From an uncultured Peptoniphilus sp. (GTDB lineage: Bacteria > Bacillota > Clostridia > Tissierellales > Peptoniphilaceae): 64,000 nucleotides of DNA. Of the stretch, positions 59,129 through 64,000 are shown piece after piece. How positions within the stretch are numbered: position 1 is the first letter of the stretch; every line of letters begins with the position of its first letter. The stretch is taken from assembly GCF_946998875.1 (NCBI RefSeq), contig NZ_CAMQAY010000001.1:124001-188000 (forward strand), given 5' to 3'. Both the position numbers and the translations under genes were made by a program. The notes beneath the pieces were generated by a model, which saw only the letters and a program-made list of their open reading frames with translations, was not told the DNA's origin and did not search any database.

Positions 59129-60730
59129 ATGAATTTTGATTACAATAAATATCCCTATCCTTCTACAAGAATGACCATCTTTGGGAAAAAGGGAATGGTG
59201 GCAACTTCTTCACCCTATGCAACAAGTGCTGGAGCAAAAATTTTGCTTGAAGGGGGCAATGCAATTGATGCTGCCCTTGCTGTTTCTATGACTCTATCTG
59301 TTGTTGAACCAACAGGCAATGGCCTTGGCTCAGATATGTTTGCTCTCATATATTTTGAAGGCAAGCTTTATGGCATTAATGCCAGTGGAAGAAGTCCAAA
59401 ATCTATTTCCATAGAAGCCTTAAAGAAAAAGGGCTATGACAAAATGCCTTCTTGTGGTGTAAATGTAATTAATACGCCGGGACTTATTGGCGGCGCCATG
59501 AAAGTTCATGAAGACTTTGCCACAATGAGCCTTGATAAAATTTTTGAGCCTGCAATTTCCTATGCAGAAGAGGGCTTCCCAGTGACACCACAAATTGCAA
59601 AACTTTGGGGGGAAAGCCTAGATAAGTATAAAAATTTTAATCGCGAGGAATTTAATGAGTTTTTTAATACTTTTTCAATAAATGGAAAAGCGCCGAGAGC
59701 GGGAGAAGTTTTTTCCTGCAAGGACATGGCAGAGACTCTAAAAGAAATTCGTGACACCAGGGGTCAGTCTTTCTATAAGGGTAGGCTGGCAGAAAAAATT
59801 TCTAATGAAGTAGAAAGGCTTGGCGGATTTTTAAATGCAGATGATTTAAAGAATTTTACTCCAAAGTATGTTGAGCCGATTTCAACAAATTACAGAGGCG
59901 TTGACATTTGGGAGATACCACCTAATGGTCACGGCATTTCTGTCTTAATGGCACTAAATATTTTAAATAAAATGGAAATAAAAGATAGAGCTGACATAGG
60001 AACTATTCATAAAATTATTGAAGCCATAAAATTATCCTTAACTGATGCAAAGACCTTTGTGGCAGATCCTGATTCAATGAAGATAAAAATTGAGGAGCTT
60101 TTGTCAGAAGACTATGCTGAAAAGAGAAGGGCTGAGGTAAAAGATTTTGCTGAAATGCCAAAATCTTATTCTATAAAATCTTCAGACACAGTTTATTTTG
60201 CCACAGCAGATAAGTATGGCAACATGGTTTCCATGATTCAGTCAAACTATGCTGGTTTTGGCTCAGGAATTGTTGTGCCAGGGACTGGAATTGCACTTAA
60301 CAACAGAGTTGAAAACTTTTATTTTGAAGAGGGGCTGGCAAATTCTCTTGCAGGAGGAAAGCTTCCCTACCACACAATAATTCCTGGCTTTATGACAAAA
60401 AATGGCGAGGCCCTTGGAGCTTTTGGAATAATGGGAGCCTTTATGCAGCCGCAAGCTCATGTCCAGGTCCTCATGAATATGCTTGACTTTAATTTAAATC
60501 CACAGGCAGCTCTTGATGCACCGAGACTTATGTGGACTGGCGACAAAAACATCGAACTTGAATGTGATTTTGATGATGATATAATTAATGGTCTAAAGAA
60601 AAGAGGACACCATGTAAAGCTAATAAGTGATTTTAAAAACATGGGACGAGGACAAATTATTTTAAAGAAAGACGATGTATATATTGGCGGAACAGAAAAG
60701 AGGACTGACTCCAATATTTTTGCTTTTTAG
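59129..60730 (+). CDS. Gamma-glutamyltransferase-like Ntn hydrolase (YwrD type)
   Basis: This 533-residue protein follows the GGT plan: MVATSSPYATSAGAKILLEGGNAIDAALA, then GNGLGSDMFALIYFEGK and NTPGLIGGAMKVHE. The autocleavage site puts the catalytic Thr at 354 (SSDTVYFATAD), followed by QSNYAGFGSGIVVPGTGIALNNR and PYHTIIPGFM. No signal peptide is present, unlike periplasmic GGT, so it is probably cytoplasmic, like YwrD. It may act on gamma-glutamyl amides, peptides or related compounds. GAGGATGATT precedes the ATG; uvrB begins 11 bases downstream. Confidence 0.85.
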   Translation: MNFDYNKYPYPSTRMTIFGKKGMVATSSPYATSAGAKILLEGGNAIDAALAVSMTLSVVEPTGNGLGSDMFALIYFEGKLYGINASGRSPKSISIEALKKKGYDKMPSCGVNVINTPGLIGGAMKVHEDFATMSLDKIFEPAISYAEEGFPVTPQIAKLWGESLDKYKNFNREEFNEFFNTFSINGKAPRAGEVFSCKDMAETLKEIRDTRGQSFYKGRLAEKISNEVERLGGFLNADDLKNFTPKYVEPISTNYRGVDIWEIPPNGHGISVLMALNILNKMEIKDRADIGTIHKIIEAIKLSLTDAKTFVADPDSMKIKIEELLSEDYAEKRRAEVKDFAEMPKSYSIKSSDTVYFATADKYGNMVSMIQSNYAGFGSGIVVPGTGIALNNRVENFYFEEGLANSLAGGKLPYHTIIPGFMTKNGEALGAFGIMGAFMQPQAHVQVLMNMLDFNLNPQAALDAPRLMWTGDKNIELECDFDDDIINGLKKRGHHVKLISDFKNMGRGQIILKKDDVYIGGTEKRTDSNIFAF

Positions 60731-60741
60731 AAGGTGATTAA

Positions 60742-62733
60742 GTGAAATTTAAAATTCATTCAGACTACAAGCCTACTGGCGACCAACCTCAGGCAATTGA
60801 TAAGTTAGCTGAAGGCATAAAAAAGGGCTACAAGCACCAAAATCTTTTAGGTGTAACAGGCTCTGGCAAGACCTTTACCATGGCAAATGTAATAGAGAGA
60901 GTACAAAAGCCAACTCTTGTCATTGCTCACAACAAGACTCTTGCCTACCAACTTTGCTCTGAGTTAAAGGAATTTTTCCCAGAAAATGCAGTGGAATTTT
61001 TTGTGTCTTACTACGATTATTATCAACCAGAGGCCTATGTGCCTGGGACGGACACTTTTATAGAGAAGGATTCTTCAATAAATGATGAAATAGATAAGCT
61101 TCGCCACTCTGCAACTATGGCTCTCTTTGAGAGAAAGGATGTAATAATTGTAGCATCAGTTTCCTGCATCTATGGCTTGGGAGACCCAATTGACTACGAA
61201 AAGCTTGCCATTTCACTTAGACCTGGCATGATAAGAGATAGAAATGATGTCATGAGTAAACTTGTAGACATCCAATATGTGAGAAATGATTATGAATTTA
61301 AGCGTGGAACTTTTAGGGTTCGTGGAGATATTTTGGAAATTTTCCCTGCATCTTCTTCTGAAAATTCCATTCGCGTAGAATTTTTTGGCGACGAAATAGA
61401 TATAATCACAGAAGTAAATGCCTTGACTGGGGAGGTTCTACATTACTTAAATCACGCCTACATCACCCCGGCATCTCACTTTGCAACTTCAGAAGAAAAG
61501 GTGAAGAGGGCAATAGTAACCATAGAAGAAGAACTTGAAGAAAGGCTAAAGGTCTTAAAGGACCAAGAGAAACTTTTGGAAGCACAAAGGCTGGAGCAAA
61601 GGACGAGATACGATTTAGAAATGCTTTCTGAAATGGGCTTTTGCTCTGGCATAGAAAATTATTCAAGACACTTATCTGGCAGAGCGCCAGGCTCAAGACC
61701 CTACACCTTAATAGATTATTTTCCCAAGGATTTTCTAACTATAATAGATGAATCTCACCAAACAATTCCACAAATTAGGGGAATGTTTAACGGCGACAGA
61801 TCTCGTAAGGAAACCTTAGTTGAATATGGATTTAGACTTCCTTCTGCCCTTGACAACAGACCACTAAGGTTTAATGAGTTTGAAGAAATGATGAATCAAT
61901 GCGTCTATGTTTCTGCAACGCCAGGTCCCTATGAACTTGAGCATACAGAGCAACAAGTTGAGCAAATTATTAGGCCTACGGGACTTCTGGACCCAATAAT
62001 AGAAGTTAGACCAATAAAAAATCAAATTGACGATATAATAAATGAAATAAATGGAGCTATTGATAGAGGGGAAAGAGTTTTAATCACAACTCTTACTAAG
62101 AGAATGTCTGAAGATTTATCAAGACATTTAAAGGAAATTGGGTATAAAGTAACCTACATGCACTCTGATGTTGATACCTTGGAGAGAATGAAAATTATAA
62201 GAGACTTGCGTCTTGGAGAGGTAGATGTTCTCGTTGGCATTAATCTTTTGAGAGAGGGTCTTGACCTTCCAGAAGTTTCAAGAGTTTGCATACTTGATGC
62301 AGACAAGGAAGGCTTCCTTCGTTCTGTGACATCACTTATCCAAACTGCAGGTCGTGCTGCGAGAAATGCTGAAGGAAAGGTTATAATGTATGCCGATACA
62401 ATAACTCCGTCAATGCAAGTTGCTCTTGATGAAACTTCTAGGAGAAGAAAAATTCAAGAAGCCTACAATAAAGAGCATGGCATCACTCCAAAGACAATAG
62501 TCAAGGGTGTGCGCGAAGTCATTAACACTGCCATTGCTGCAGAAGACAGCCTTGACTTTAAAGAACTTGTAGATACAGAAAATGAATTTACAAAAGATGA
62601 AATAAATGAAATGATTGATGCTCTAAAACCTGAAATGTACAGGGCAGCAGAGGAACTTGACTTTGAAAAGGCTGCTGAAATTAGAGATAAGATAAAGGAC
62701 TTAAGAGAGAAGAAAAAATCTGCCCTTTTATAA
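60742..62733 (+). CDS. uvrB: Excinuclease ABC subunit B
   Basis: This 663-residue helicase-like repair protein has Walker [10 protein letters not shown], the [28 protein letters not shown] beta-hairpin that inserts between DNA strands, and [10 protein letters not shown]. Motif VI ([12 protein letters not shown]) and a C-terminal UVR domain ([30 protein letters not shown]) that contacts UvrC follow. It verifies damage in nucleotide excision repair. The start is GTG after AAGGTGAT. uvrA begins 12 bases after its stop. Confidence 0.97.
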   Translation: MKFKIHSDYKPTGDQPQAIDKLAEGIKKGYKHQNLLGVTGSGKTFTMANVIERVQKPTLVIAHNKTLAYQLCSELKEFFPENAVEFFVSYYDYYQPEAYVPGTDTFIEKDSSINDEIDKLRHSATMALFERKDVIIVASVSCIYGLGDPIDYEKLAISLRPGMIRDRNDVMSKLVDIQYVRNDYEFKRGTFRVRGDILEIFPASSSENSIRVEFFGDEIDIITEVNALTGEVLHYLNHAYITPASHFATSEEKVKRAIVTIEEELEERLKVLKDQEKLLEAQRLEQRTRYDLEMLSEMGFCSGIENYSRHLSGRAPGSRPYTLIDYFPKDFLTIIDESHQTIPQIRGMFNGDRSRKETLVEYGFRLPSALDNRPLRFNEFEEMMNQCVYVSATPGPYELEHTEQQVEQIIRPTGLLDPIIEVRPIKNQIDDIINEINGAIDRGERVLITTLTKRMSEDLSRHLKEIGYKVTYMHSDVDTLERMKIIRDLRLGEVDVLVGINLLREGLDLPEVSRVCILDADKEGFLRSVTSLIQTAGRAARNAEGKVIMYADTITPSMQVALDETSRRRKIQEAYNKEHGITPKTIVKGVREVINTAIAAEDSLDFKELVDTENEFTKDEINEMIDALKPEMYRAAEELDFEKAAEIRDKIKDLREKKKSALL

Positions 62734-62745
62734 AGAGGTGTTATA

Positions 62746-64000
62746 TTGAAAGATGAAATAATAGTAAAGGGAGCCAGAGTCAACAATTTAAAAAATGTTG
62801 ATTTAAAAATCCCTAGAAATAAATTTGTAGTTTTCACTGGACTTTCTGGTTCAGGAAAGTCATCTCTTGCCTTTGACACAATTTATGCCGAAGGTCAAAG
62901 GAGATATGTTGAAAGTTTGTCTTCCTATGCCAGACAATTTTTGGGACAAATGGATAAACCAGAGGTGGACTACATCGAAGGCATGAGTCCTTCAATTTCC
63001 ATTGACCAAAAGACTACATCAAAAAACCCAAGGTCAACAGTGGGCACAGTTACAGAAATTTATGACTACCTAAGACTCTTATATGCAAGAGTTGGTCATG
63101 CCTTTTGCCCAGAATGTGGCAAGGAAATTTCTTCCTACACAATTGATCAAATGGTTGATGAAGTTATGAAACTGGAAGAGAGAACTAGAATTCAAATTCT
63201 TTCTCCAGTAGTAAGGCACAGGAAGGGTCAACACAAAAAAGTTTTTGAAAAAATAAAAAAAGAAGGCTTTTTAAGAGTTTCTGTTGACGGAGAAATGCAT
63301 GACATTTCAGAAGAAATAGAACTAGACAAAAATAAAAATCACGACATAGACATTGCCGTTGACAGAATTATTGTAAAGGAAAAAATTGAATCAAGGCTGG
63401 CAGACTCTCTTGAAATTGCCACAAATTTAAGTGACGGTATTGCTAAGGTAAATGTTATTGATGGTGAAGATTTAATATTTTCAACAAAATTTGCCTGCCC
63501 TCACTGCAATATTATAATAGAAGAAGTTACGCCAAGGTCCTTTTCCTTTAACTCACCTCTTGGCGCCTGCCATGAGTGTAAGGGACTAGGCTTCTCCAAG
63601 GAAGTTTCCAGGGACTTAGTAATTCCAAATAAGGAACTTTCCATAGACGAGGGAGCAATTGCCTGCTACTCAAATTCTAAGGGAACTTATTATTATGAAA
63701 TAATTTCTGAAATTGCAAAGAAATTTAAGTTTAGCACCAAAGAGCCAATTAAAAATGCGCCAGAAGAATTTATGAAGGCAATTTTTGAGGGTTACAAGGG
63801 CAGATTGAGTTTTTCCTTTAACTCCTTCTTCTCTGGAGAAAAAAAGTACTCTGGTGGCTTTGAGGGAATTTTAAAAAATTTAAAGAGAAGATATACTGAG
63901 TCCAGCTCAGACAAAATGCTTGATAAAATTGACGAATTTATGGAAGAAGTTCCCTGTCCAAAATGTCACGGTTCAAGGCTTAAAGATTCTTCTCTTGCCA
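62746..64000 (+). CDS. uvrA: Excinuclease ABC subunit A (3' end outside window)
   Basis: The first about 418 residues of the damage-sensing UvrA ATPase are present and the frame is open to the window end. The N-terminal Walker A is [29 protein letters not shown], followed by [27 protein letters not shown] and the first zinc module (CPECGKEI and CHECKGL). The start is TTG at 62746, with AGAGGTG 6 bases upstream. It is the last gene seen of the ggt-uvrB-uvrA transcript. Confidence 0.95.
   Translation, partial: MKDEIIVKGARVNNLKNVDLKIPRNKFVVFTGLSGSGKSSLAFDTIYAEGQRRYVESLSSYARQFLGQMDKPEVDYIEGMSPSISIDQKTTSKNPRSTVGTVTEIYDYLRLLYARVGHAFCPECGKEISSYTIDQMVDEVMKLEERTRIQILSPVVRHRKGQHKKVFEKIKKEGFLRVSVDGEMHDISEEIELDKNKNHDIDIAVDRIIVKEKIESRLADSLEIATNLSDGIAKVNVIDGEDLIFSTKFACPHCNIIIEEVTPRSFSFNSPLGACHECKGLGFSKEVSRDLVIPNKELSIDEGAIACYSNSKGTYYYEIISEIAKKFKFSTKEPIKNAPEEFMKAIFEGYKGRLSFSFNSFFSGEKKYSGGFEGILKNLKRRYTESSSDKMLDKIDEFMEEVPCPKCHGSRLKDSSLA

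Overview
The window is a dense, AT-rich, mostly plus-strand bacterial chromosome segment. Shine-Dalgarno sites are AGGAGG/GGTGAT-like, TTG and GTG starts are frequent, and intrinsic terminators are plentiful. Gene content includes TPP riboswitches, a TAXI-TRAP transporter, NhaC antiporters, FocA, a long-form HutU, a 3D/G5 cell-wall protein and a FabK-like reductase. This points to a low-GC anaerobic Firmicute, most likely a Clostridia/Tissierellia relative such as Peptoniphilus or Anaerococcus; that assignment is inference. I saw no tRNA, rRNA, CRISPR array, transposase or integrase.

Layout: 1-11.3 kb holds the mscL end, a patatin-like lipase, a NUDIX enzyme, a YabE-like 3D-domain protein with WalR-type boxes, small membrane and redox proteins, then MurF-like, Ddl, RNase R and SmpB. 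11.3-12.45 kb is a two-gene cassette (YhfC-type membrane protease plus DUF3887 lipoprotein) bounded by two identical 26-bp terminators. 12.5-17.2 kb is an ABC ATPase with a giant coiled-coil FtsX permease. 17.3-20.9 kb is the nadA-nadB-nadC-niaR operon, with a palindromic operator beside its promoter and a frameshift in nadA. 21.0-28.0 kb is a tripartite tricarboxylate transporter (TctCBA) island with two dehydrogenases, an RraA-family protein and a LysR regulator. A 42-bp terminator repeat bounds it on both sides, and its codon use differs from its neighbours.

28.1-36.5 kb: a GcvT-like folate protein, TAXI-TRAP transporter, FabK-like reductase, TraX-like membrane protein and a 2-hydroxyacid dehydrogenase. 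36.5-47.6 kb: a membrane MutS-like ATPase, a phosphatase, a thioredoxin-reductase-like flavoprotein overlapping an unusual arylsulfotransferase-thioredoxin fusion, a HAD phosphatase, DinB, a thioesterase, YwaF, FocA, NhaC and Apt. 47.7-52 kb: thiamin synthesis and salvage under two TPP riboswitches (thiC; thiW-thiD-thiM/E fusion). 52-58.3 kb: histidine degradation (hutU and hutI, divergent) with a second NhaC-family transporter. 58.3-64 kb: a small membrane protein, a gamma-glutamyltransferase-like enzyme, uvrB and the start of uvrA.

Together the genes suggest an amino-acid and organic-acid fermenter. It degrades histidine, imports carboxylates by TRAP and TTT systems, makes NAD de novo if nadA is functional, and makes the thiamin pyrimidine while salvaging the thiazole. 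The most notable points are the two terminator-flanked cassettes, the sulfotransferase-thioredoxin fusion with its reductase, the WalR-like operator cluster, the nadA frameshift and the ThiM/ThiE fusion with an altered active-site residue.
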